64,000 bases of DNA from the NCBI GenBank assembly GCA_000733415.1, contig KL662191.1, positions 3,893,218 through 3,957,217 on the forward strand, given 5' to 3'. The stretch comes from [Leptolyngbya] sp. JSC-1. Its GTDB lineage: Bacteria; Cyanobacteriota; Cyanobacteriia; Elainellales; Elainellaceae. Below the pieces are notes generated by a model, which had not been told where the DNA came from, ran no database searches, and was given only the letters and a program-made list of their open reading frames with translations. The translations under genes were made by a program, and so were the position numbers. This document shows positions 8,785 through 16,657 of the stretch, one piece after another (the stretch's first letter is position 1; each line of letters starts with the position of its first letter).

Positions 8785-9336
8785 TTAATTTTGCCTATAC
8801 CGAACCGAAAACTCATCGTGATCGTTTCCTTCTTCTCTACTCTTAGTCTGTGTAACATTCACTTTGGTGTTGAAACGCTTTCCTAAACCCTGAATTAAGC
8901 CAAAAACCATCGGAGTCAGCCCTTGCCGATGCGAGTAGTAGTGCAAATTCAGCGTCTCCTCTTTCACGTCGGTGCACTCAAATGAAGGAGGCTGAAGCTT
9001 CGGGAAAACAACCCCAACTCGTGCATGAAGATTGTCTAGATTCTCTAAAAATTCGGGTAAATTATCACCACACATATCAATGATCTCAGCAAAACCTTCA
9101 CTAGCGGTGTATTGCACCCAATACTCTCCAAAGGCTTGCATGATTTCTGAACTAGACAGATTTAGCACCTGGCTCGCAGCCCTAACTAAGCGATGAGTGA
9201 GGTCATCGGGGTAACTCTCTACGTTCACAAACGTTTCTATATCGATTTCAGCTTGCTGCTGCACCATTTGCCACGATTCTTCCCCAAAGCGAGTGCATAC
9301 CATATCTTTGAGCGCTTTATTAACTAAGCCATACAT
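8785..9336 (-). CDS. H-NOX heme nitric oxide/oxygen sensor protein
   Basis: 183 residues, the standard length of a stand-alone H-NOX. It starts MYGLVNKALKDMV, has the proximal heme ligand His104 (LDNLHARVG) and the YxSxR propionate motif as Y133-x-S135-x-R137. It binds heme and senses NO (or O2) in the cytosol. It is the first gene of a two-gene unit with the HNOBA kinase, so the pair forms a gas-responsive two-component input. Facultative anaerobes and many cyanobacteria carry similar pairs. NO is the more likely ligand, but distal-pocket residues cannot be placed by eye. A perfect dyad lies upstream. Confidence 0.95.
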   Translation of the reverse strand: MYGLVNKALKDMVCTRFGEESWQMVQQQAEIDIETFVNVESYPDDLTHRLVRAASQVLNLSSSEIMQAFGEYWVQYTASEGFAEIIDMCGDNLPEFLENLDNLHARVGVVFPKLQPPSFECTDVKEETLNLHYYSHRQGLTPMVFGLIQGLGKRFNTKVNVTQTKSREEGNDHDEFSVRYRQN

Positions 9337-9869
9337 TGTTAATCTCCTAAAGGGTTCTACTACTGCTATTTCAGGCTTGCAAACATCAATTTGGTCAGCA
9401 TGACAGTCAGAGTGGCAGCAGCATCAATGGCCACAACTCTGGCATCATCATACTTAGTATTAATAATCACTATACTCTTGTTTCTATAATCTCATAGAAA
9501 CAGGGCTGCACAAGAAAAATCAGCAATTTGGCCCATTTCTAGCCAATCCATCTCTATGTAACGCTTCTATAAGCGGCTATTTTACTTGATATTAGCCATC
9601 TTCCCAGTATTATTACAGTTAGATTATGTTGCTTATACGACATCAATTCAGTAGTTCTAACACTACTTGATCGGACTGATCCGCTTTTTGATTAACGAAG
9701 TACTGGTTCGATCAAATTTGGCTCACTACTTGGCTGAAGAATTGCTTTCGCTAGGACAAGCAAAACGGAGGTTCTGACAAAGGCAAAGAAATTCTTCAAT
9801 CGAATAGGTAGCTAGTGCAATCACCCGTGAATTCTTGCTAGTTAAATCAATCGTTACTGAGGAGTTCCT
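9337..9869. other. Long divergent intergenic region between H-NOX and HDO-cupin genes
   Basis: 533 bp with no credible ORF on either strand. It is AT-rich, has several TATA-like stretches (9465-9490) and a perfect 8-bp dyad (9480-9501). Its length suits separate regulated promoters for the two flanking genes. Confidence 0.6.
9480..9501. promoter_or_regulatory. Perfect 8-bp dyad upstream of H-NOX operon
   Basis: GTTTCTAT, six spacer bases, ATAGAAAC: a perfect palindrome about 145 bp upstream of the H-NOX start. It could be an operator. The lack of a T-run on either side argues against a terminator. The binding protein is unknown. Confidence 0.4.
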
Positions 9870-11033
9870 ATGGTCTGCCTCCCTCTCATGCATCAAGATC
9901 CTCCCCTAGAAACTTTGCATAAAATTGTTCAAGAACATCCTTTCTGGAATAATTCCCTGTTTCAGGCATGCCGGCAGGGAGAACTGACAAAACAGGATTT
10001 TGCCTACATTTTTAGCCAGTATTATCTTTACTCCAGAAACTTTACTCGCTACCTAGCAGCCGTGATGGCGAGTTGCGACAACGATAGGCTCAGAAACCGT
10101 TTAGCCCAAAATCTCTGGGAGGAAAGTGGCATCGATCAAAGCCGTACCCATGCCGAAATTTTCCGCACATTTTTAACCTGTTCTCTCGGTATTCATGATT
10201 TAGAAGCAATTCAATATACTAGCTCCACTCAATTTTTCGCCCAGGAATATCAAAGAAATGCAGCCTGCCCCGATCCGGTTTGGAGCAGCGCTTGGCTCTC
10301 CCTCGGCACGGAAGGAATTGTCTCTCGGATGTACCAAATTTTTGTTGAAGGGCTGTGTCAAGCAGGCATTCCTGACTCAGAATTAGAGTTCTTTCACATC
10401 CACATTGATTGTGACGATGAGCATGCTGCTACATTAGCGGAAATTATGTGTTTCTACTCGGACCGTCCTGGCTGGTTTGAGATGTGTCAACAGGCTGCAG
10501 AGCAGGCGCTTTCACTACGGGCTAATTTCTTTGAGCATCTCTATGAGGAGATTCTTCAGTCCCGGTCCCAAGCCTTATTTGAGGTTGCTAAAAATCGTTG
10601 TTCTCTGGCTGCTCAGGTCGGCGATCTATCCCAACTCAAACACAGTCACTCTACTTCAGGCAACCCAATCTACAGCAATGCCAACGAACGGCTCAATATT
10701 GAATTTAGCGTTGAACGAATGCTATTTCCGGCCACTCAAGTGCTTGATCCGCGGATTGTACGGATTCCAGCAGGCAAAGCCAACGAACGCCATCGCCATG
10801 CCCACGAGACCTTGTTTTACATTCTTGAAGGCAGTGGTACGGTGCTAATTGACGAGGCTGCGATTGAGGTAACCGCCGGAGATGCGGTGTTTATTCCCCG
10901 TTGGTGCATTCATCAATCGCGCAACACGGGAACTGATGAAATGGTAATTTTAGCTGTCACCGATTTTGGTCTGACTTCTAAGCTGTTAGGAAACTATGAC
11001 CAAAAAACTCGCATGAAGGTGCTGTCAACTTAG
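9870..11033 (+). CDS. HDO-type (heme-oxygenase-like) oxidase fused to a cupin
   Basis: 387 residues in two parts. Residues ~10-240 are an all-helical heme-oxygenase-like domain of the diiron HDO/TENA-THI4/PqqC group. Candidate metal ligands are E84/E85, H94, E148, and the cluster H176-x-H178-x-D180..D183-x-H185. Residues ~290-375 are a cupin with HRHAHE and a later WCIHQS, giving a second metal site. From the family, HDO enzymes oxidise fatty acids or amino acids (UndA, BesC, CADD), while cupins often bind or oxidise small acids. I infer a two-step or self-contained oxidative enzyme; the substrate is unknown. Start at 9870 (alternative ATG at 9888). Confidence 0.8.
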   Translation: MVCLPLMHQDPPLETLHKIVQEHPFWNNSLFQACRQGELTKQDFAYIFSQYYLYSRNFTRYLAAVMASCDNDRLRNRLAQNLWEESGIDQSRTHAEIFRTFLTCSLGIHDLEAIQYTSSTQFFAQEYQRNAACPDPVWSSAWLSLGTEGIVSRMYQIFVEGLCQAGIPDSELEFFHIHIDCDDEHAATLAEIMCFYSDRPGWFEMCQQAAEQALSLRANFFEHLYEEILQSRSQALFEVAKNRCSLAAQVGDLSQLKHSHSTSGNPIYSNANERLNIEFSVERMLFPATQVLDPRIVRIPAGKANERHRHAHETLFYILEGSGTVLIDEAAIEVTAGDAVFIPRWCIHQSRNTGTDEMVILAVTDFGLTSKLLGNYDQKTRMKVLST

Positions 11034-11148
11034 GTTGGTATTCCCTGAACTGGTCTTCAGATCTCATTTCGTGAGCTGTTTTGTTAGCGGTAGCTGTAGT
11101 TTACTCTCGACCCATCGTTGCTTTCGTCTGCAGCGGTGGGTTGTTGCT

Positions 11149-11685
11149 TTAATCAGAGAGTTTGGTGAGAGCTTCTAGGATAGCTACAGGCAACCGCCGC
11201 ACAATCTTGCCACTCTGGCTCTCTATCAGCACCAACGTCACTTGGGCTGTAACATACAATTCCTGATCATCAAGTGATTGGATCTGATAATCCCAGTGGA
11301 TCCGCACCCCTTTCATTCCTAGCATTCTAGTTCTAACTACCACTGAGGCCCCCATCTTCAAAGGGCGGTGATAACGAATTGTCAGTTCCACTACAGGTAA
11401 CTCATATCCCGTTGCCACCCAATCGGCATAATTGACTCCAATCGATCGCAAACACTCGACCCGCGCCTCTTCCAACCAGGTGATATAAGTGCCGTGCCAC
11501 ACCACACCAGAACAGTCAGTATGATGAACCTGAACCCGCACCGGATACTCGAACCAGTTTTCAACGGGTTGGACTAGATGATCAGCATTTGCGGAAATCT
11601 GCGTTTGCATGAAATTGCGATTCAAAACCTTCTTCCTCACTTTACCGAGAAAGGGACCATCCCATTGCCAAATGACTTTAGCCAT
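11149..11685 (-). CDS. Hotdog-fold acyl-CoA thioesterase (YbgC/FadM/DHNA-CoA type)
   Basis: 178 residues from the longest start, about 153 from the ATG at 11610. The core contains the 4-hydroxybenzoyl-CoA thioesterase pattern HHTDCSGVVWHGTYITWLEEAR with the active Asp, then the beta sheet ending in LVLIESQSGKIVRRLP. In cyanobacteria a member of this family hydrolyses 1,4-dihydroxy-2-naphthoyl-CoA in phylloquinone synthesis, which is a possible role, but other acyl-CoAs cannot be excluded and no menaquinone gene is adjacent. Homologs are ~140 residues, so the first 25 residues may not be translated. Confidence 0.82.
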   Translation of the reverse strand: MAKVIWQWDGPFLGKVRKKVLNRNFMQTQISANADHLVQPVENWFEYPVRVQVHHTDCSGVVWHGTYITWLEEARVECLRSIGVNYADWVATGYELPVVELTIRYHRPLKMGASVVVRTRMLGMKGVRIHWDYQIQSLDDQELYVTAQVTLVLIESQSGKIVRRLPVAILEALTKLSD

Positions 11686-11690
11686 CCTCC

Positions 11691-11712
11691 AGCTGTAATT
11701 GAGCTGTAATTG
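11691..11712. repeat. 11-bp tandem duplication
   Basis: Two perfect copies of AGCTGTAATTG just outside the thioesterase start codon. Confidence 0.9.
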
Positions 11713-11903
11713 AAACGATAGTTTGCAACTAGTGTTTCGGCATTTTGGCTGTCATACACTGAATCTTGAGCCATTCACCGTTCAGCGAGCGATAACCAGC
11801 TGCCACCGAACGGCAGAATGTTGGTTGCTGGCGCAAGTTTGCTGGCCCACTCGCTTGCACTACACGACGTTAAGCCGTAAAACACAGAGATTTAGGAGTC
11901 CCT

Positions 11904-12743
11904 ATGATAGAAAACATTTTGCTCGCCCTCTCCGGCACCGGCCAAACACGAGACATGCTGAAGATGCTGATGGATATTCCCATGTTTCAGCGTGCTTCAG
12001 TTACGGTCCTCCATGTTGTTCCGCCCCAAGTAACAGCAGACGGCATGACCGAAAAGCTGGAAGAAGGGGGAAAGATGCTGGCTCAGGCGGTTCAGGATTT
12101 GAATCTGGAACCGACTCGGATTAACCCCATGCTGCAACAGGGCGATCCCAAAGATATAGTGTGTCGAGTCGCAGAACAGATCGATACGGATCTGATCATT
12201 ATGGGGTCGCGTGGCCTCAAGCGGATTCAGTCGATTCTAGAAAACTCAGTAAGCCAGTATGTGTTCCAACTCTCGTCCCGGCCCATGCTGTTGGTTAAAG
12301 ATGACATTTATGTCAAGAAAATCAATCGGATTATGGTGGCTCTGGATAAATCTGAGTCGGCTCAGCAGTGTCTCAAACTAGCCCTAGCTCTAGCCCGCGA
12401 CATCAAAGGAGGACAGCTCATCCTAGTTCATACCAATCCCGATCTGAAGATCAAACCCGGTGAGATCGCGGCCAACCCAAACGAGGATCCGGTCTTGATT
12501 CCAGCTATCAATGAAGCCAAAAAGTTGGGCATTAACTACAAGTGCGTTGCTCCAGAAGGCAAACCGGGCGAGCGGATCTGCCAAGTTGCCGAAGATTTGA
12601 ATGTAGATTTACTCATCCTTGGCTCACCCGATCGCCGACCCTCGATCGCCAAAGGACTTCCCGATCTAGACCGCTTGCTCGGTCAATCCCTTTCTGACTA
12701 TGTGCGAGTCTATGCCAACTGCCCAGTTTTACTGGTGCGGTAG
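11904..12743 (+). CDS. Universal stress protein, two tandem Usp domains
   Basis: 279 residues forming two UspA folds (~1-138 and ~141-279). The first has the ATP-binding loop pattern G-x2-G-x9-S (GSRGLKRIQSILENS at ~106-120); in the second the loop is altered (GSPDRRPS), so only one half may bind ATP. From the family: cytosolic proteins induced by stress, of unclear biochemical role. The gene stands alone; a strong terminator hairpin follows 62 bp after the stop. A GGAG-like site precedes the ATG. Confidence 0.92.
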   Translation: MIENILLALSGTGQTRDMLKMLMDIPMFQRASVTVLHVVPPQVTADGMTEKLEEGGKMLAQAVQDLNLEPTRINPMLQQGDPKDIVCRVAEQIDTDLIIMGSRGLKRIQSILENSVSQYVFQLSSRPMLLVKDDIYVKKINRIMVALDKSESAQQCLKLALALARDIKGGQLILVHTNPDLKIKPGEIAANPNEDPVLIPAINEAKKLGINYKCVAPEGKPGERICQVAEDLNVDLLILGSPDRRPSIAKGLPDLDRLLGQSLSDYVRVYANCPVLLVR

Positions 12744-12804
12744 ATGATAGCTACAAGCATGATAGTCAAAAGCAACAGCTTTGCCTAGGTTCCGCAGCAA
12801 CAGC

Positions 12805-12843
12805 AAAAGCGCCAGAGTCACTAACTACGACTCGGCGCTTTCT
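12805..12843. terminator. Hairpin terminator between usp and psbM, usable in both directions
   Basis: Stem AAGCGCC + GAGTC paired with GACTC + GGCGCTT (12 bp with one bulged A), 9-nt loop, flanked by AAAA before and TTTCT after. It lies between the convergent Usp gene and psbM. Confidence 0.8.
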
Positions 12844-12892
12844 ACTATCAAAACCTAACAGCAATCACAAATGCGCAGACGCAAAGTGAAAC

Positions 12893-13000
12893 TTATTTCG
12901 CCTCGCGGCTGGCCGTCTGGATGTAAAGAATCAGCAGGAAAACAGAAGGAACCAACACAAATAAAACGGTGGCAACAAATCCTAGATCATTAACTTCCAT
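12893..13000 (-). CDS. psbM: Photosystem II reaction center protein M
   Basis: 35 residues: MEVNDLGFVATVLFVLVP and then a hydrophobic helix ending in ILYIQTASREAK. This is the single-helix PsbM pattern (MxVNDLGF, LVP, FLLILYIQT). PsbM lies at the dimer interface of photosystem II in the thylakoid membrane. It sits 82 bp downstream of the ferredoxin gene on the same strand and may share its transcript. It ends just before the hairpin terminator at 12805-12843. Confidence 0.95.
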   Translation of the reverse strand: MEVNDLGFVATVLFVLVPSVFLLILYIQTASREAK

Positions 13001-13082
13001 TCGAGTCCGCCTCTACAACAACAGCTTTTAAAACTATAGGACAAGCATACACCTCAAGCTCAATCAAAACGAGTGATGAGGC

Positions 13083-13508
13083 TTACTTACCTGGCTTTGT
13101 TTCCACACTAACTGGACCATAGACAAGCGTTTGACAGGCCAAACGACAGTTGTTAGGGCGTTTCTTGAGCTTGCGATTTTCTACCTCGGTGCGAGGAGAA
13201 AGATTTTCCATACCTTCGGCAATGGCAACGACACAGGTTCCGCATTGACCATAGCCACCACAGTTCATTAACTTACCGGTAAAGGTATACAGATCAATGC
13301 CGTTCTCCAGCGCTTTAAACCGGAGGTTGGCTCCACTGGCCGCAACCACTTCTCGATCTTCTTTAACAAACTTAATATTTGCTGACAAAAAGGCTGGTTT
13401 CTGGGTATCCGTCTCAGGAACAGTGGTACCGGCCTGCTCCAATGGCGAATTTTCTGGGTTCTGGACATCAGAAACCACGGTTGCTTGTTCTTCAGAGCCT
13501 GTCTGCAT
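13083..13508 (-). CDS. 2Fe-2S ferredoxin with N-terminal extension
   Basis: 141 residues. The last ~97 form a [2Fe-2S] ferredoxin fold with cysteines C83-x5-C89-x2-C92 and C125. The x5 spacing in the first loop differs from the x4 of photosynthetic PetF and resembles adrenodoxin-type spacing. The first ~43 residues are polar and acidic and look disordered. I infer an electron carrier not equivalent to PetF. The gene is divergent from psbB and upstream of psbM; this neighbourhood suggests a link to photosystem II, though no function is established by the sequence. Confidence 0.88.
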   Translation of the reverse strand: MQTGSEEQATVVSDVQNPENSPLEQAGTTVPETDTQKPAFLSANIKFVKEDREVVAASGANLRFKALENGIDLYTFTGKLMNCGGYGQCGTCVVAIAEGMENLSPRTEVENRKLKKRPNNCRLACQTLVYGPVSVETKPGK

Positions 13509-13670
13509 AGCGCTTGCAATCCCCTCTCACTCTGGTTACACTTCTTTATACACTTTCATTTTTACAAGCTTATTGTCAAACTGTCTAAAGAATTGGTTTG
13601 CTCAGAGCTACCAAGCTTTATTGGCCTGGAGCATGGGCGACAGTGGGCAATCGCTGCTGTACGGTGTCCC

Positions 13671-13697
13671 TTAATCTGGTAGGCTTACCAGTATTAA
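13671..13697 (+). promoter_or_regulatory. Long dyad upstream of psbB
   Basis: TTAATCTGGTA and TACCAGTATTAA pair over 11 bp with one bulged T around a GGCT loop. It ends 55 nt before the psbB ATG and likely lies in the leader. It could stabilise the mRNA or bind a regulator. Confidence 0.45.
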
Positions 13698-13752
13698 GCA
13701 CCTTAATAAAAAGCTGAAGGAAGCGTTGAAACGTATAGGAGGAGCGTAGTCG

Positions 13753-15285
13753 ATGGGACTACCCTGGTATCGAGTACACACAGTCGTCCTCAACGATCCA
13801 GGACGATTGATTGCTGTACACCTTATGCACACTGCTCTCGTGGCAGGTTGGGCTGGCTCGATGGCGTTGTATGAGCTGGCAATTTTTGATCCAAGTGACC
13901 CTGTCCTGAACCCAATGTGGCGTCAGGGCATGTTCGTTTTACCCTTCATGGCACGCCTGGGTGTCACCGGATCTTGGGGTGGGTGGAGTGTCACAGGCGA
14001 AACCGGCGTTGATCCTGGATTCTGGTCATTTGAAGGGGTGGCTGCAGCTCACATCATTTTGTCTGGTTTGCTATTCTTGGCGGCCTGCTGGCACTGGGTG
14101 TATTGGGATCTGGAACTGTTCAGAGACCCCCGCACAGGTGAACCCGCGCTAGACCTGCCCAAGATGTTCGGTATTCATCTGTTCTTGTCGGGTCTACTTT
14201 GTTTCGGTTTTGGAGCGTTCCACCTGACCGGGTTATTTGGCCCTGGCATGTGGGTATCCGATGCCTACGGATTGACGGGCAGCGTCCAACCCGTCGCGCC
14301 TGCCTGGGGACCGGAAGGATTCGATCCCTATAACCCAGGCGGAGTTGTCGCTCACCATATCGCGGCTGGTATTGTTGGCATTATTGCCGGTCTGTTCCAC
14401 TTAACGGTTCGTCCACCAGAACGCCTCTACCGCGCTCTGCGGATGGGGAACATTGAGACCGTGCTGTCTAGCAGTATTGCAGCCGTGTTCTTTGCTGCCT
14501 TTGTGGTAGCCGGAACCATGTGGTACGGCAGCGCAACGACACCAGTTGAACTGTTTGGTCCAACCCGTTACCAGTGGGATAGCGGCTATTACCAGCAGGA
14601 AATTCAGCGTCGAGTTCAGGCTAGTATCGCCGATGGAGCCAGTCCGTCTGAGGCATGGGCGTCTATTCCGGATAAGCTCGCCTTCTATGACTATATTGGC
14701 AACAATCCAGCTAAAGGCGGTCTATTCCGAACTGGTCCAATGGTCAAGGGCGATGGCATCGCTCAGGAATGGTTGGGTCATGTGGTGTTCAAAGATGCGG
14801 AAGGGCGCGAGTTGTTCGTGCGTCGGATGCCAAACTTCTTTGAAACCTTCCCAGTTGTGCTGACTGATAAGGATGGCATTGTTCGGGCTGATATCCCGTT
14901 CCGCCGAGCCGAGTCGAAGTATAGCTTTGAACAAGTGGGTGTAACCGCTAGCTTCTACGGTGGCGCCTTGGATGGCCAAACCTTTACCGATCCGGCTGTG
15001 GTCAAGCGGTATGCGCGGAAAGCCCAGCTCGGTGAAGCGTTTGAATTCGATACTGAAACCCTCAACTCTGATGGTGTATTCCGCACCAGTCCTCGGGGTT
15101 GGTTCACCTTTGGACATGCTTGTTTTGCGCTACTGTTCTTCTTCGGACATATCTGGCATGGTTCTAGAACTCTATTCCGCGACGTGTTTGCGGGTATCGA
15201 TCCAGACCTGTCGGAAGAGCAAGTCGAGTGGGGCTATTTCCAAAAAGTTGGAGACAAGTCTACTCGTCGTAAGCAACCCGTTTAG
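13753..15285 (+). CDS. psbB: Photosystem II CP47 chlorophyll apoprotein
   Basis: 510 residues, the standard CP47 length. It starts MGLPWYRVHTVVLNDPGRL, has six transmembrane helices with paired histidines for chlorophyll, and a large lumenal loop (~260-430) between helices five and six. It is a core antenna that passes energy to the reaction centre. A clear GGAGGAG ribosome site lies just before the ATG. psbT follows 119 bp later, with a hairpin between them, and a terminator closes the pair. The psbB-psbT-nrdR-rpsA order is a familiar cyanobacterial arrangement. Confidence 0.99.
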   Translation: MGLPWYRVHTVVLNDPGRLIAVHLMHTALVAGWAGSMALYELAIFDPSDPVLNPMWRQGMFVLPFMARLGVTGSWGGWSVTGETGVDPGFWSFEGVAAAHIILSGLLFLAACWHWVYWDLELFRDPRTGEPALDLPKMFGIHLFLSGLLCFGFGAFHLTGLFGPGMWVSDAYGLTGSVQPVAPAWGPEGFDPYNPGGVVAHHIAAGIVGIIAGLFHLTVRPPERLYRALRMGNIETVLSSSIAAVFFAAFVVAGTMWYGSATTPVELFGPTRYQWDSGYYQQEIQRRVQASIADGASPSEAWASIPDKLAFYDYIGNNPAKGGLFRTGPMVKGDGIAQEWLGHVVFKDAEGRELFVRRMPNFFETFPVVLTDKDGIVRADIPFRRAESKYSFEQVGVTASFYGGALDGQTFTDPAVVKRYARKAQLGEAFEFDTETLNSDGVFRTSPRGWFTFGHACFALLFFFGHIWHGSRTLFRDVFAGIDPDLSEEQVEWGYFQKVGDKSTRRKQPV

Positions 15286-15303
15286 AATTTAAAAAGAATA
15301 GGG

Positions 15304-15346
15304 TTTAGCAGATCGTTGGCAGATCGATTTTGCGACGTCTGCTAAA
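15304..15346 (+). promoter_or_regulatory. Hairpin between psbB and psbT
   Basis: TTTAGCAGA pairs perfectly with TCTGCTAAA (9 bp), with further TCG/CGA pairing inside. It lies 18 bp after the psbB stop. It may protect the psbB 3' end or partly terminate to tune psbT level. Confidence 0.5.
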
Positions 15347-15404
15347 TCTATTTCTAGGGCAAAGCAGTAGGTCAATTGGCTGAATAGTTAGGAGAAGTCA
15401 AACT

Positions 15405-15503
15405 ATGGAAGTTGTTGCATACGTTCTGGTTCTAACGCTGGCGCTGGGTGTTCTGTTCTTTGCAATTGCATTCCGCGAACCGCCTCGCATCAGCAGAGAC
15501 TAA
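15405..15503 (+). CDS. psbT: Photosystem II reaction center protein T
   Basis: 32 residues: MEVVAYVLVLTLALGVLF, then FAIAFREPPRISRD. The sequence matches PsbT: one thylakoid helix with the FREPPRI stromal tail. It lies near PsbM at the dimer interface of photosystem II. GGAGAAG precedes the ATG. It is co-directional with psbB and followed by a large terminator hairpin. Confidence 0.97.
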   Translation: MEVVAYVLVLTLALGVLFFAIAFREPPRISRD

Positions 15504-15613
15504 GGTACCATTAAAAACCAATCAAATAAAAACGACAAAACTAAGAGCTGCGAGGTCAAGTCCGGTCTCCTCAAAGGCAATATTTAGATGGGATGCGGTC
15601 TTGACTCTATTTG

Positions 15614-15682
15614 AACCTGAGCAATCCTTTAATCTGATTAATTCCCTAGTCAGATTAAAATAATTGGACTGCTCAGGTTTTT
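15614..15682 (+). terminator. Terminator of psbB-psbT
   Basis: Outer stem AACCTGAGCA (15614-15623) pairs perfectly with TGCTCAGGTT (15670-15679), an inner stem AATCTGA/TCAGATT is nested, and TTT follows. It closes the psbB-psbT unit before nrdR. Confidence 0.8.
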
Positions 15683-15774
15683 GCATAGGCAATTGCAGTA
15701 TGATGACATTGGATGCCATAGGTATCACTTGAATTCCGTCTCTTATCAGGTTAGTTTCCCGGAGGACATTTGCT

Positions 15775-16347
15775 ATGCGATGCCCATTTTGTCAGTTTCC
15801 GGACAATCGGGTTTTAGAATCGCGTTCAGCGGAATCCGGGCACAGCGTTAGACGCCGCCGAGAATGTTTGAGGTGCGGTCGGCGCTTCACCACCTACGAA
15901 CGAATTGAGTTTGTTCCAGTTGTTGTTCTGAAGAAAAGCGGCGAACGAGAGTCCTTCGACCGTTCCAAACTGCTGAGAGGCATTGTTACCGCCTGTGAGA
16001 AAACAGGGATTGCCCACTCCAAACTAGAGGGCATTGTTGATGAGATTGAAGCCGAGCTGCAACAGCGTTCTGCTCGTGAAGTATCGAGTACAGAAATTGG
16101 TGAGCTAGTTCTCAAACATTTGCAAGGCTTGAATGAAGTAGCCTATATTCGTTTCGCCTCAGTGCATCGCCAGTTCAAGGGGATTCGTGATTTTATTGAA
16201 ACCTTGAATCACTTACAAAGTTCAAGTGAGCAGTCCGATGTGACCATGTTATCTCCTAACGAAGATACATCCTCTGAACTCGATCCTGCTGCAACTGCAA
16301 CCGAACCTGAGGAAGAGTTAGAAACTTCATCTATGAGTCATTCTTAA
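15775..16347 (+). CDS. nrdR: Transcriptional repressor NrdR
   Basis: 190 residues. A zinc ribbon with C3, C6, C31 and C34 is followed by an ATP-cone domain (~48-138, VVVLKKSGERESFDRSKLLRG). NrdR represses ribonucleotide reductase genes when dATP is high. The C-terminal ~40 residues are acidic, Ser/Glu-rich and longer than in E. coli; cyanobacterial members often have such a tail. GGAGG precedes the ATG. No ribonucleotide reductase gene is in the window. Confidence 0.96.
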   Translation: MRCPFCQFPDNRVLESRSAESGHSVRRRRECLRCGRRFTTYERIEFVPVVVLKKSGERESFDRSKLLRGIVTACEKTGIAHSKLEGIVDEIEAELQQRSAREVSSTEIGELVLKHLQGLNEVAYIRFASVHRQFKGIRDFIETLNHLQSSSEQSDVTMLSPNEDTSSELDPAATATEPEEELETSSMSHS

Positions 16348-16657
16348 AGCCATCAAAGCGTTGTTGCTGAGCTGTTCATTGGTTGTATTGACGTAAGGCA
16401 AAATAACTAAGTTCAACCCACCATTGAGATGCCTAGAAATGCGGGAAACTTTCTAGCGGCAGGAGTGGGCTGATTGAGAAAATTAAGCTATGATAGTTTT
16501 TCTATGGTCTAATACTTTCGGGGCTACAGGCCTTCTGGAACAGGCTTCTACTGTTGGCTTAAGTTCATTTGGATAGATGGTGTTCGCTTATCCAATTACT
16601 TTCATGCCTTAGACCACTTACATTCATCACGGAGACAAACACCAGGAAACACATCGC
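16348..16657. other. Long leader region of rpsA
   Basis: 310 bp with no gene. TATGAT at 16489-16494 could be a -10 element, which would give a leader of ~155 nt. Long leaders allow S1 autoregulation in other bacteria, which I only infer here. Confidence 0.4.
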
